This document shows positions 11,302-24,264 of a DNA stretch of 64,000 bases, in pieces. How positions within the stretch are numbered: the first letter of the stretch is position 1; the number at the start of each line of letters is the position of its first letter. The DNA is from Eutreptiella sp. 'Long Island Sound 2002' (Eukaryota; Euglenozoa; Euglenophyceae; Eutreptiales; Eutreptiaceae): the NCBI GenBank assembly GCA_964036045.1, contig OZ038382.1:43230090-43294089 (forward strand). Direction: 5' to 3'. A program made the translations under genes and the position numbers. Under the pieces are notes generated by a model. That model saw only the letters and a list, made by a program, of their open reading frames with translations. It made no database searches and had not been told where the DNA came from.

Positions 11302-13394
11302 ATGAAGTGTGGTGATACTTGCCGACACAATATCTCAAAATTGAATTCGGGACTTTCTGTCAAGTTATTGCAGCTCCCCCTTCAGCGTTCTCGGAAGGCA
11401 TTAGAAGAAAATTTAGAAGGGGCATGTTCCATATTTTTGCAAAAAAGTTTCATTTTGGTACGCCACATTTATTGGATTTTCAGGTTGCTGCGTGGTGGTT
11501 GGCTAGGCTGTACGCGTGCTTTCGTAAAGTGGCACCTTTCGCCCTACCCGTTGAAGTTTTCGCTCTGGTCCACTGCCACCACACACCCACACTGCCATTG
11601 CACCCCCCGCCACCCCCGCGCGCGCGCGCTCGCTCGCCTCGTCTCGTCAAACCAAGGCATGGCTGGCTTGGCTTGGCATGGTATGGTATGGCTTGGTGTG
11701 AGAGCCAGGTGCTTTCATAATGAAGTGTGGTGATACTTGCCGACACAATATCTCAAAATTGAATTCGGGACTTTCTGTCAAGTTATTGCAGCTCCCCCTT
11801 CAGCGTTCCGGGAAGGCATTAGGCGACAATTTAGAAGGGGCATGTTCCAGATTTTTGCAAAAAAGTTTCATTTTGGTACGCCACATTTATTGGATTTTCA
11901 GGTTGCTGCGTGGTGGTTGGCTAGGCTGTACGCGTGCTTTCGTAAAGTGGCACCTTTCGCCCTACCCGTTGAAGTTTTTGCTCTGGTCCACTGCCACCAC
12001 ACACCCACACTGCCATTGCACCCCCCGCCACAGCCGCGCACGCGCGCTCGCTCGCCTCGTCTCGTCAAGCTAAGGCATGGCTGGCTTGGCTTGGCATGGT
12101 ATGGTATGGCTTGGTGTGAGAGCCAGGTGCTTTCATAATGAAGTGTGGTGATACTTGCGGACACAATACCTCAAAATTGAATTCGGGACTTTCTGTCGAG
12201 TTATTGCAGCTCCCGCTTCAGCGTTCCGGGAAGGCATTAGAAGAAAATTTAGAAGGGGCATGTTCCATATTTTTGCAAAAAAGTTTCATTTTGGTACGCC
12301 ACATTTATTGGATTTTCAGGTTGCTGCGTGGTGGTTGGCTAGGCTGTACGCGTGCTTTCGTAAAGTGGCACCTTTCGCCCTACCTGTTGACGTTTTCGCT
12401 CTGGTCCACTGCCACCACACACCCACACTGCCATTACACCCCCCGCCACCCCCGCGCGCGCGCGCTCGCTCGCCTCGTCTCGTCAAGCCAAGGCATGGCT
12501 GGCTTGGCTTGGCATTGTATGGTATGGCTTGGTGTGAGAGCCAGGTGCTTTCATAATGAAGTGCGGTGATACTTGCCGACACAATATCTCAAAATTGAAT
12601 TCGGGACTTTCTGTCAAATTATTGCAGCTCCCCCTTCAGCGTTCCGGGAAGGCATCAGGCGAAAATTTAGAAGGGGCATGTTCCATATTTTTGCAAAAAA
12701 GCTTCATTTTGGTACGCCACATTTATTGGATTTTCAGGTTGCTGCGTGGTGGTTGGCTAGGCTGTACGCGTGCTTTCGTAAAGTGGCACCTTTGGCCCTA
12801 CCCGTTGAAGTTTTCGCTCTGGTCCACTGCCACCACACACCCACACTGCCATTGCACCCACCGCCACCCCCCCGCGCGCGCCCGCTCGCTCGCCTCGTCT
12901 CGTCAAGCCAAGGCATGGCTGGCTTGGCTTGGCATGGTATGGTATGGCTTGGTGTGAGAGCCAGGTGCTTTCATAATGAAGTGTGGTGATACTTGCCGAC
13001 ACAATATCTCAAAATTGAATTCGGGACTTTCTGTCAAGTTATTGCAGCTCCCCCTTCAGCGTTCCGGGAAGGCATTAGAAGAAAATTTTAGAAGGGGCAT
13101 GTTCCATATTTTTGCAAAAAAGTTTCATTTTGGTACGCCACATTTATTGGATTTTCAGGTTGCTGCGTGGTGGTTGGCTAGGCTGTACGCGTGCTTTCGT
13201 AAAGTGGCACCTTTGGCCCTACCTGTTGAAGTTTTCGCTCTGGTCCACTGCCACCACACACCCACACTGCCATTGCACCCCCCGCCACCCCAGCGCACGT
13301 GCGCTCGCTCGCCTCGTCTCGTCAAGCCAAGGCATGGCTGGCTTGGCTTGGCATGGTATGGTATGGCTTGGTGTGAGAGCCAGGTGCTTTCATA

Positions 13395-15902
13395 ATGAAG
13401 TGTGGTGATACTTGCCGACACAATATCTCAAAATTGAATTCGGGACTTTCTGTCAAGTTATTGCAGCTCCCCCTTCAGCGTTCCGGGAAGGCATTAGAAG
13501 AAAATTTAGAAGGGGCATGTTCCATATTTTTGCAAAAAAGTTTCATTTTGGTACGCCACATTTATTGGATTTTCAGGTTGCTGCGTGGTGGTTGGCTAGG
13601 CTGTACGCGTGCTTTCGTAAAGTGGCACCTTTCGCCCTACCCGTTGAAGTTTTCGCTCTGGTCCACTGCCACCACACACCCACACTGCCATTGCACCCCC
13701 CGCCACCCCCGCGCGCGCGCGCTCGCTCGCCTCGTCTCGTCAAGCCAAGGCATGGCTGGCTTGGCTTGGCATGGTATGGTATGGCTTGGTGTGAGAGCCA
13801 GGTGCTTTCATAATGAAGTGTGGTGATACTTGCCGACACAATATCTCAAAATTGAATTCGGGACTTTCTGTCAAGTTATTGCAGCTCCCCCTTCAGCGTT
13901 CCGGGAAGGCATTAGAAGAAAACTTAGAAGGGGCATGTTCCATATTTTTGCAAAAAAGTTTCATTTTGTTACGCCACATTTATTGGATTTTCAGGTTGCT
14001 GCGTGGTGGTTGGCTAGGCTGTACGCGTGCTTTCGTAAAGTGGCACCTTTCGCCCTACCCGTTGAAGTTTTCGCTCTGGTCCACTGCCACCACACACCCA
14101 CACTGCCATTGCACCCCCCGCCACCCCCGCGCGCGCGCGCTCGCTCGCCTCGTCTCGTCAAGCCAAGGCATGGCTTGCTTGGCTTGGCATGGTATGGTAT
14201 GGCTTGGTGTGAGAGCCAGGTGCTTTCATAATGAAGTGTGGTGATACTTGCCGACAAAATATCTCAAAATTGAATTCGGGACTTTCTGTCAAGTTATTGC
14301 AGCTCCCCCTTCAGCGTTCCGGGAAGGCATTAGAAGAAAATTTAGAAGGGGCATGTTCCATATTTTTGCAAAAAAGTTTCATTTTGGTACGCCACATTTA
14401 TTGGATTTTCAGGTTGCTGCGTGGTGGTTGGCTAGGCTGTACGCGTGCTTTCGTAAAGTGGCACCTTTCGCCCTACCCGTTGAAGTTTTCGCTCTGGTCC
14501 ACTGCCACCACACACCCACACTGCCATTGCACCCCCCGCCACCCCCGCGCGCACGCGCTCGCTCGCCTCGTCTCGTCGAGCCAAGGCATGGCTGGCTTGG
14601 CTTGGCATGGTATGGTATGGCTTGGTGTGAGAGCCAGGTGCTTTCATAATGAAGTGTGGTGATACTTGCCGACACAATATCTCAAAATTGAATTCGGGAG
14701 TTTCTGTCAAGTTATTGCAGCTCCCCCTTCAGCGTTCCGGGAAGGCATTAGAAGAAAATTTAGAAGAGGCATGTTCCATATTTTTGCAAAAAAGTTTCAT
14801 TTTGGTACGTCACATTTATTGGATTTTCAGGTTGCTGCGTGGTGGTTGGCTAGGCTGTACGCGTGCTTTCGTAAAGTGGCACCTTTCGCCCTACCCGTTG
14901 AAGTTTTCGCTCTGGTCCACTGCCACCACACACCCACACTGCCATTGCACCCCCCGCCACCCCCGCGCGGGCGCGCTCGCTCGCCTCGTCTCGTCAAGCC
15001 AAGGCATGGCTGGCTTGGCTTGGCATGGTATGGTATGGCTTGGTGTGAGAGCCAGGTGCTTTCATAATGAAGTGTGGTGATACTTGCCGACACAATATCT
15101 CAAAATTGAATTCGGGACTTTCTGTCAAGGTATTGCAGCTCCCCCTTCAGCGTTCCGGGAAGGCATTAGAAGAAAATTTAGAAGGGGCATGTTCCATATT
15201 TTTGCAAAAAAGTTTCATTTTGGTACGCCACATTTATTGGATTTTCAGGTTGCTGCGTGGTGGTTGGCTAGGCTGTACGCGTGCTTTCGTAAAGTGGCAC
15301 CTTTCGCCCTACCCGTTGAAGTTTTCGCTCTGGTCCACTGCCACCACACACCCACACTGCCATTGCACCCCACGCCACCCCCGCGCGCGCGCGCTCGCTC
15401 GCCTCGTCTCGTCAAGCCAAGGCATGGCTGGCTTGGCTTGGCATGGTATGGTATGGCTTGGTGTGAGAGCCAGGTGCTTTCATAATGAAGTGTGGTGATA
15501 CTTTCCGACACAATATCTCAAAATTGAATTCGGGACTTTCTGTCAAGTTATTGCAGCTCCCCCTTCAGCGTTCCGGGAAGGCATTAGAAGAAAATTCAGA
15601 AGGGGCATGTTCCATATTTTTGCAAAAAAGTTTCATTTTGGTACGCCACATTTATTGGATTTTCAGGTTGCTGCGTGGTGGTTGGCTAGGCTGTACGCGT
15701 GCTTTCGTAAAGTGGCACCTTTCGCCCTACCCGTTGAAGTTTTCGCTCTGGTCCACTGCCACCACACACCCACACTGCCATTGCACCCCCCGCCACCCCC
15801 GCGCGCGCGCGCTCGCTCGCCTCGTCTCGTCAAGCCAAGGCATGGCTGGCTTGGCTTGGCATGGTATGGTATGGCTTGGTGTGAGAGCCAGGTGCTTTCA
15901 TA
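13395..15902. repeat. Near-consensus monomers 33-38
   Basis: Six 418-bp monomers with one to four private substitutions each, for example TTTTGTTACG in 34, GACAAAATA in 35, GGGAGTTTC in 36, CAAGGTATT in 37 and CTTTCCGAC in 38. No shared pattern groups them, so no higher-order period is visible. They separate the diverged domain from the segmental duplications. Confidence 0.85.
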
Positions 15903-18900
15903 ATGAAGTGTGGTGATACTTGCCGACACAATATCTCAAAATTGAATTCGGGACTTTCTGTCAAGTTATTGCAGCTCCCCCTTCAGCGTTCCGGGAAGGC
16001 ATTAGAAGAAAATTTAGAAGGGGTATGTTCCATATTTTTGCAAAAAAGTTTCATTTTGGTACGCCAAGCTTATTGGATTTTCAGGTTGCTGCGTGGTGGT
16101 TGGCTAGGCTGTACGCGTGCTTTCGTAAAGTGGCACCTTTCGCCCTACCCGTTGAAGTTTTCGCTCTGGTCCACTGCCACCACACACCCACACTGCCATT
16201 GCACCCCCCGCCACCCCCGCGCGCGCGCGCTCGCTCGCCTCGTCTCGTCAAGCCAAGGCATGGCTGGCTTGGCTTGGCATGGTATGGTATGGCTTGGTGT
16301 GAGAGCCAGGTGCTTTCATAATGAAGTGTGGTGATACTTGCCGACACAATATCTCAAAATTGAATTCGGGACTTTCTGTCAAGTTATTGCAGCTCCCCCT
16401 TCAGCGTTCCGGGAAGGCATTAGAAGAAAATTTAGAAGGGGCATGTTCCATATTTTTGCAAAAAAGTTTCATTTTGGTACGCCACATTTATTGGATTTTC
16501 AGGTTGCTGCGTGGTGGTTGGCTAGGCTGTACGCGTGCTTTCGTAAAGTGGCACCTTTCGCCCTACCCGTTGAAGTTTTCGCTCTGGTCCACTGCCACCA
16601 CACACCCACACTGCCATTGCACCCCCCGCCACCCCCGCGCGCACGCGCTCGCTCGCCTCGTCTCGTCAAGCCGGGGCATGGCTGGCTTGGCTTGGCATGG
16701 TATGGTATGGCTTGGTGTGAGAGCCAGGTGCTTTCATAATGAAGTGTGGTGATACTTGCCGACACAATATCTCAAAATTGAATTCGGGACTTTCTGTCAA
16801 GTTATTGCAGCTCCCCCTTCAGCGTTCCGGGAAGGCATTAGAAGAAAATTTAGAAGGGGCATGTTCCATATTTTTGCAAAAAAGTTTCATTTTGGTACGC
16901 CACATTTATTGGATTTTCAGGTTGCTGCGTGGTGGTTGGCTAGGCTGTACGCGTGCTTTCGTAAAGTGGCACCTTTCGCCCTACCCGTTGAAGTTATTGC
17001 TCTGGTCCACTGCCACCACACACCCACACTGCCATTGCACCCCCCGCCACCCCCGCGCGCGCGCGCTCGCTCCCCTCGTCTCGTCAAGCCAATGCATGGC
17101 TGGCTTGGCTTGGCATGGTATGGTATGGCTTGGTATGAGAGCCAGGTGCTTTCATAATGAAGTGTGGTGATACTTGCCGACACAATATCTCAAAATTGAA
17201 TTCGGGACTTTCTGTCAAGTTATTGCAGCTCCCCCTTCAGCGTTCCGGGAAGGCATTAGAAGAAAATTTAGAAGGGGCATGTTCCATATTTTTGCAAAAA
17301 AGTTTCATTTTGGTACGCCACATTTATTGGATTTTCAGGTTGCTGCGTGGTGGTTGGCTAGGCTGTACGCGTGCTTTCGTAAAGTGCCACCTTTCGCCCT
17401 ACCCGTTGAAGTTTTCGCTCTGGTCCACTGCCACCACACACCGACACTGCCATTGCACCCCCCGCCACCCTCGCGCGCGCGCGCTCGCTCGCCTCGTCCC
17501 GTCAAGCCAAGGCATGGCTGGCTTGGCTTGGCATGGTATGGTATGGCTTGGTGTGAGAGCCAGGTGCTTTCATAATGAAGTGTGGTGATACTTGCAGACA
17601 CAATATCTCAAAATTGAATTCGGGACTTTCTGTCAAGTTATTGCAGCTCCTCCTTCAGCGTGACGGGAAGGCATTAGAAGAAAATTTAGAAGGGGCATGT
17701 TCCATATTTTTGCAAAAAAGTTTCATTTTGGTACGCCACATTTATTGGATTTTCAGGTTGCTGCGTGGTGGTTGGCTAGGCTGTACGCGTGCTTTCGTAA
17801 AGTGGCACCTTTCGCCCTACCCGTTGAAGTTTTCGCTCTGGTCCACTGCCACCACACACCCACACTGCCATTGCACCCCCCGCCACCCCCGCGCGCACGC
17901 GCTCGCTCGCCTCGTCTCTTCAAGCCAAGGCATGGCTGGCTTGGCTTCGCATGGTATGGTATGGCTTGGTGTGAGAGCCAGGTGCTTTCATAATGAAGTG
18001 TGGTGATACTTGCCGACACAATATCTCAAAATTGAATTCGGGACTTTCTGTCAAGTTATTGCAGCTCCCCCTTCAGCGTTCCGGGAAGGCATTAGAAGAA
18101 AATTTAGAAGGGGCATGTTCCATATTTTTGCAAAAAAGTTTCATTTTGGTACGCCACATTTATTGGATTTTCAGGTTGCTGCGTGGTGGTTGGCTAGGCT
18201 GTACGCGTGCTTTCGTAAAGTGGCACCTTTCGCCCTACCCGTTGAAGTTTTCGCTCTGGTCCACTGCCACCACACACCCACACTACCATTGCACCCCCCG
18301 CCACCCCCGCGCGCGCGCGCTCGCTCGCCTCGTCTCGTCAAGCCAAGGCAAGGCTGGCTTGGCTTGGCATCGTATGGTATGGCTTGGTGTGAGAGCCAGG
18401 TGCTTTCATAATGAAGTGTGGTGATACTTGCCGACACAATATCTCAAAATTGAATTCGGGACTTTCTGTCAAGTTATTGCAGCTCCCCCTTCAGCGTTCC
18501 GGGAAGGCATTAGAAGAAAATTCAGAAGGGGCATGTTCCATATTTTTGCAAAAAAGTTTCATTTTGGTACGCCACATTTATTGGATTTTCAGGTTGCTGC
18601 GTGGTGGTTGGCTAGGCTGTACGCGTGCTTTCGTAAAGTGGCACCTTTCGCCCTACCCGTTGAAGTTTTCGCTCTGGTCCACTGCCACCACACACCCACA
18701 CTGCCATTGCACCCCCCGCCACCCCCGCGCGCGCGCGCTCGCTCGCCTCGTCTCGTCAGGCCAAGGCATGGCTGTCTTGGCTTGGCATGGTATGGTATGG
18801 CTTGGTGTGAGAGCCAGGTGCTTTCATAATGAAGTGTGGTGATACTTGCCGACACAATATCTCAAAATTGAATTCGGGACTTTCTGTCAAGTTATTGCAG

Positions 18901-21900
18901 CTCCCCCTTCAGCGTTCCAGGAAGGCATTAGAAGAAAATTTAGAAGGGGCATGTTCCATATTTTTGCAAAAAAGTTTCATTTTGGTACGCCACATTTATT
19001 GGATTTTCAGGTTGCTGCGTGGTGGTTGGCTGGGCTGTACGCGTGCTTTCGTAAAGTGGCACCTTTCGCCCTACCCGTTGAAGTTTTCGCTCTGGTCCAC
19101 TGCCACCACACACCGTCACTGCCATTGCACCCCCCCGCCACCCCCCCGCGCGCGCGCTCGCTCGCCTCGTCTCGTCAAGCCAAGGCATGGCTGGCTTGGC
19201 TTGGCATGGTATGGTATGGCTTGGTGTGAGAGCCAGGTGCTTTCATAATGAAGTGTGGTGATACTTGCCGACACAATATCTCAAAATTGAATTCGGGACT
19301 TTCTGTCAAGTTATTGCAGCTCCTCCTTCAGCGTGACGGGAAGGCATTAGAAGAAAATTTAGAAGGGGCATGTTCCATATTTTTGCAAAAAAGTTTCATT
19401 TTGGTACGCCACATTTATTGGATTTTCAGGTTGCTGCGTGGTGGTTGGCTAGGCTGTACGCGTGCTTTCGTAAAGTGGCACCTTTCGCCCTACCCGTTGA
19501 AGTTTTCGCTCTGGTCCACTGCCACCACACACCCACACTGCCATTGCACCCCCCGCCACCCCCGCGCGCACGCGCTCGCTCGCCTCGTCTCTTCAAGCCA
19601 AGGCATGGCTGGCTTGGCTTGGCATGGTATGGTATGGCTTGGTGTGAGAGCCAGGTGCTTTCATAATGAAGTGTGGTGATACTTGCCGACACAATATCTC
19701 AAAATTGAATTCGGGACTTTCTGTCAAGTTATTGCAGCTCCCCCTTCAGCGTTCCGGGAAGGCATTAGAAGAAAATTTAGAAGGAGCATGTTCCATATTT
19801 TTGCAAAAAAGTTTCATTTTGGTACGCCACATTTATTGGATTTTCAGGTTGCTGCGTGGTGGTTGGCTAGGCTGTACGCGTGCTTTCGTAAAGTGGCACC
19901 TTTCGCCCTACCCGTTGAAGTTTTCGCTCTGGTCCACTGCCACCACACACCCACACTACCATTGCACCCCCCGCCACCCCCGCGCGCGCGCGCTCGCTCG
20001 CCTCGTCTCGTCAAGCCAAGGCAAGGCTGGCTTGGCTTGGCATCGTATGGTATGGCTTGGTGTGAGAGCCAGGTGCTTTCATAATGAAGTGTGGTGATAC
20101 TTGCCGACACAATATCTCAAAATTGAATTCGGGACTTTCTGTCAAGTTATTGCAGCTCCCCCTTCAGCGTTCCGGGAAGGCATTAGAAGAAAATTCAGAA
20201 GGGGCATGTTCCATATTTTTGCAAAAAATTTTCATTTTGGTACGCCACATTTATTGGATTTTCAGGTTGCTGCGTGGTGGTTGGCTAGGCTGTACGCGTG
20301 CTTTCGTAAAGTGGCACCTTTCGCCCTACCCGTTGAAGTTTTCGCTCTGGTCCACTGCCACCACACACCCACACTGCCATTGCACCCCCCGCCACCCCCG
20401 CGCGCGCGCGCTCGCTCGCCTCGTCTTGTCAGGCCAAGGCATGGCTGGCTTGGCTTGGCATGGTATGGTATGGCTTGGTGTGAGAGCCAGGTGCTTTCAT
20501 AATGAAGTGTGGTGATACTTGCCGACACAATATCTCAAAATTGAATTCGGGACTTTCTGTCAAGTTATTGCAGCTCCCCCTTCAGCGTTCCAGGAAGGCA
20601 TTAGAAGAAAATTTAGAAGGGGCATGTTCCATATTTTTGCAAAAAAGTTTCATTTTGGTACGCCACATTTATTGGATTTTCAGGTTGCTGCGTGGTGGTT
20701 GGCTGGGCTGTACGCGTGCTTTCGTAAAGTGGCACCTTTCGCCCTACCCGTTGAAGTTTTCGCTCTGGTCCACTGCCACCACACACCCACACTGCCATTG
20801 CACCCCCCCGCCACCCCCCCGCGCGCGCGCTCGCTCGCCTCGTCTCGTCAAGCCAAGGCATGGCTGGCTTGGCTTGGCATGGTATGGTATGGCTTGGTGT
20901 GAGAGCCAGGTGCTTTCATAATGAAGTGTGGTGATACTTGCCGACACAATATCTCAAAATTGAATTCGGGACTTTCTGTCAAGTTATTGCAGCTCCTCCT
21001 TCAGCGTGACGGGAAGGCATTAGAAGAAAATTTAGAAGGGGCATGTCCCATATTTTTGCAAAAAAGTTTCATTTTGGTACGCCACATTTATTGGATTTTC
21101 AGGTTGCTGCGTGGTGGTTGGCTAGGCTGTACGCGTGCTTTCGTAAAGTGGCACCTTTCGCCCTACCCGTTGAAGTTTTCGCTCTGGTCCACTGCCACCA
21201 CACACCCACACTGCCATTGCACCCCCGGCCACCCCCGCGCGCGCGCGCTCGCTCGCCTCGTCTCGTCAAGCCAAGGCATGGCTGGCTTGGCTTGGCATGG
21301 TATGGTATGGCTTGGTGTGAGAGCCAGGTGCTTTCATAATGAAGTGTGGTGATACTTGCCGACACAATATCTCAAAATTGAATTCGGGACTTTCTGTCAA
21401 GTTATTGCAGCTCCCCCTTCAGCGTTCCGGGAAGGCATTAGAAGAAAATTTAGAAGGGGCATGTTCCATATTTTTGCAAAAAAGTTTCATTTTGGTACGC
21501 CACATTTATTGGATTTTCAGGTTGCTGCGTGGTGGTTGGCTAGGCTGTACGCGTGCTTTCGTAAAGTGGCACCTTTCGCCCTACCCGTTGAAGTTTTCGC
21601 TCTGGTCCACTGCCACCACACACCCACACTGCCATTGCACCCCCCGCCACCCCCGCGCGCGCGCGCTCGCTCGCCTCGTCTCGTCAAGCCAAGGCATGGC
21701 TGGCTTGGCTTGGCATGGTATGGTATGGCTTGGTGTGAGAGCCAGGTGCTTTCATAATGAAGTGTGGTGATACTTGCCGACACAATATCTCAAAATTGAA
21801 TTCGGGACTTTCTGTCAAGTTATTGCAGCTCCCCCTTCAGCGTTCCGGGAAGGCATTAGAAGAAAATTTAGAAGGGGCATGTTCCATATTTTTGCAAAAA

Positions 21901-24264
21901 AGTTTCATTTTGGTACGCCAGATTTATTGAATTTTCAGGTTGCTGTGTGCTGGTTGGCTAGGCTGTACGCGTGCTTTCGTAAAGTGGCACCTTTCGCCCT
22001 ACCCGTTGAAGTTTTCGCTCTGGTCCACTGCCACCACACACCCACACTGCCATTGCACCCCCCGCCACCCCCGCGCGCGCGCGCTCGCTCGCCTCGTCTC
22101 GTCAAGCCAAGGCATGGCTGGCTTGGCTTGGCATGGTATGGTATGGCTTGGTGTCAGAGCCAGGTGCTTTCATAATGAAGTGTGGTGATACTTGCCGACA
22201 CAATATCTCAAAATTGAATTCGGGACTTTCTGTCAAGTTATTGCAGCTCCCCCTTCAGCGTTCCGGGAAGGCAGTAGAAGAAAATTTAGAAGGGGCATGT
22301 TCCATATTTTCGCAAAAAAGTTTCATTTTGGTACGCCACATTTATTGGATTTTCAGGTTGCTGCGTGGTGGTTGGCTAGGCTGTACGCGTGCTTTCGTAA
22401 AGTGGCACCTTTGGCCCTACCCGTTGAAGTTGTCGCTCTGGTCCACTGCCACCACACATCCACACTGCCATTGCACCCCCCGCCACCCCCGCGCGCGCGC
22501 GCTCGCTCGCCTCGTCTCGTCAAGCCAAGGCATGGCTGGCTTGGCTTGGCATGGTATGGTATGGCTTGGTGTGAGAGCCAGGTGCTTTCATAATGAAGTG
22601 TGGTGATACTTGCCGACACAATATCTCAAAATTGAATTCGAGACTTTCTGTCAAGTTATTGCAGCTCCCCCTTCAGCGTTCCGGGAAAGCATTAGAAGAA
22701 AATTTAGAAGGGGCATGTTCCATATTTCTGCAAAAAAGTTTCATTTTGGTACGCCACATTTATTGGATTTTCAGGTTGCTGCGTGGTGGTTGGCTAGGCT
22801 GTACGCGTGCTTTCGTAAAGTGGCACCTTTCGCCCTACCCGTTGAAGTTTTCGCTCTGATCCACTGCCACCACACACCCATACTGCCATTGCACCCCCCG
22901 CCACCCCCGCGCGCGCGCGCTCGCTCGCCTCGTCTCGTCAAGCCAAGGCATGGCTGGCTTGGCTTGGCATGGTATGGTATGGCTTGGTGTGAGAGCCAGG
23001 TGCTTTCATAATGAAGTGTGGTGATACTTGCCGACACAATATCTCAAAATTGAATTCGGGACTTTCTGTCAAGTTATGGCAGCTCCCCCTTCAGCGTTCC
23101 GGGAAGGCATTAGAAGAAAATTTAGAAGGGGCATGTTCCATATTTTTGCAAAAAAGTTTCATTTTGGTACGCCACATTTATTGGATTTTCAGGTTGCTGC
23201 GTGGTGGTTGGCTGGGCTGTACGCGTGCTTTCGTAAAGTGGCACCTTTCGCCCTACCCGTTGAAGTTTTCGCTCTGGTCCACTGCCACCACACACCCACA
23301 CTGCCATTGCACCCCCCGCCACCCCCGCGCGCGCGCGCTCGCTCGCCTCGTCTCGTCAAGCCAAGGCATGGCTGGCTTGGCTTAGCATGGTATGGTATGG
23401 CTTGGTGTGAGAGCCAGGTGCTTTCATAATGAAGTGTGGTGATACTTGCCGACACAATATCTCAAAATTGAATTCGGGACTTTCTGTCAAGTTATTGCAG
23501 CTCCCCCTTCAGCGTTCAGGGAAGGCATTAGAAGAAAATTTAGAAGGGACATGTTCCATATTTTTGCAAAAAAGTTTCATTTTGGTACGCCACATTTATT
23601 GGATTTTCAGGTTGCTGCGTGGTGGTTGGCTAGGCTGTACGCGTGCTTTCGTAAAGTGGCACCTTTGGCCCTACCCGTTGAAGTTTTCGCTCTGGTCCAC
23701 TGCCACCACACACCCACACTGCCATTGCACCCCCCGCCACCCCCGCGCGCGCGCGCTCGCTCGCCTCGTCTCGTCAAGCCAAGGCATGGCTGGCTTGGCT
23801 TGGCATGGTATGGTATGGCTTGGTGTGAGAGCCAGGTGCTTTCATAATGAACCGTGGTGATACTTGCCGACACAATATCTCAAAATTGAATTCGGGACTT
23901 TCTGTCAAGTTATTGCAGCTCCCCCTTCAGCGTTCCGGGAAGGCATTAGAAGAAAATTTAGAAGGGGCATGTTCCATATTTTCGCAAAAAAGTTTCATTT
24001 TGGTACGCCACATTTATTGGATTTTCAGGTTGCTGCGTGGTGGTTGGCTAGGCTGTACGCGTGCTTTCGTAAAGTGGCACCTTTCGCCCTACCCGTTGAA
24101 GTTTTCGCTCTGGTCCACTGCCACCACACACCCACACTGCCATTGCACCCCCCGCCACCCCCGCGCGCGCGCGCTCGCTCGCCTCGTCTCGTCAAGCCAA
24201 GGCATTGTTGGCTTGGCTTGGCATGGTATGGTATGGCTTGGTGTGAGAGCCAGGTGCTTTCATA
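15903..24264. repeat. Segmental duplication A, copy 1 (20 monomers, 8362 bp)
   Basis: Ordered diagnostic variants reappear in the directly adjacent copy 2. Monomer 39 (GGGGTATG, GCTTATTGG) matches 59. Monomer 40 (GCCGGGGCATGG) matches 60. Monomer 41 (GTTATTGCTC, CCAATGCATGG) matches 61. Monomer 42 (GTGCCACC) matches 62. Monomers 43-44 match 64-65. Monomer 51 (GTGACGGG, CATGTCCC) matches 72. Monomers 53 (CAGATTTATTGAA), 54, 55, 56, 57 and 58 match 74-79. From monomer 43 on, most pairs are 8779 bp apart. Such ordered sharing requires block duplication, not independent mutation. Confidence 0.9.
17575..20920. repeat. 4-mer higher-order repeat, two copies of 1673 bp
   Basis: Monomers 43-46 (17575-19247) and 47-50 (19248-20920) carry the same ordered variants. 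First member: CCTCCTTCAGCGTGACGGG and GTCTCTTCAAG. Second: CACTACCATT, GGCAAGGC and CATCGTATGG. Third: AATTCAGAAGG and GTCAGGCC. Fourth: TTCCAGGAAGG, GGCTGGGCTG and lengthened C-runs, giving 419 bp. Monomers 64-67 (26354-28025) are a related set in segmental copy 2. Confidence 0.92.

Larger units (their letters stand above)
5825..13394. repeat. Diverged, mostly unordered domain, monomers 15-32
   Basis: Right of the gap, monomers carry clearly more substitutions than monomers 1-14 and vary in length: 15 is 422 bp, 26 is 423, 27 is 417, 31 is 420 and 32 is 419. A recurring haplotype replaces TTAGAAGAAAATTT by TTAGGCGACAATTT in monomers 17 (with TTC), 20, 23, 25 and 29. No regular higher-order period covers the domain, although 15-16 resemble 26-27. 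Monomer 24 lost the reference ATG (CATAGAGAAG instead of CATAATGAAG). Confidence 0.85.
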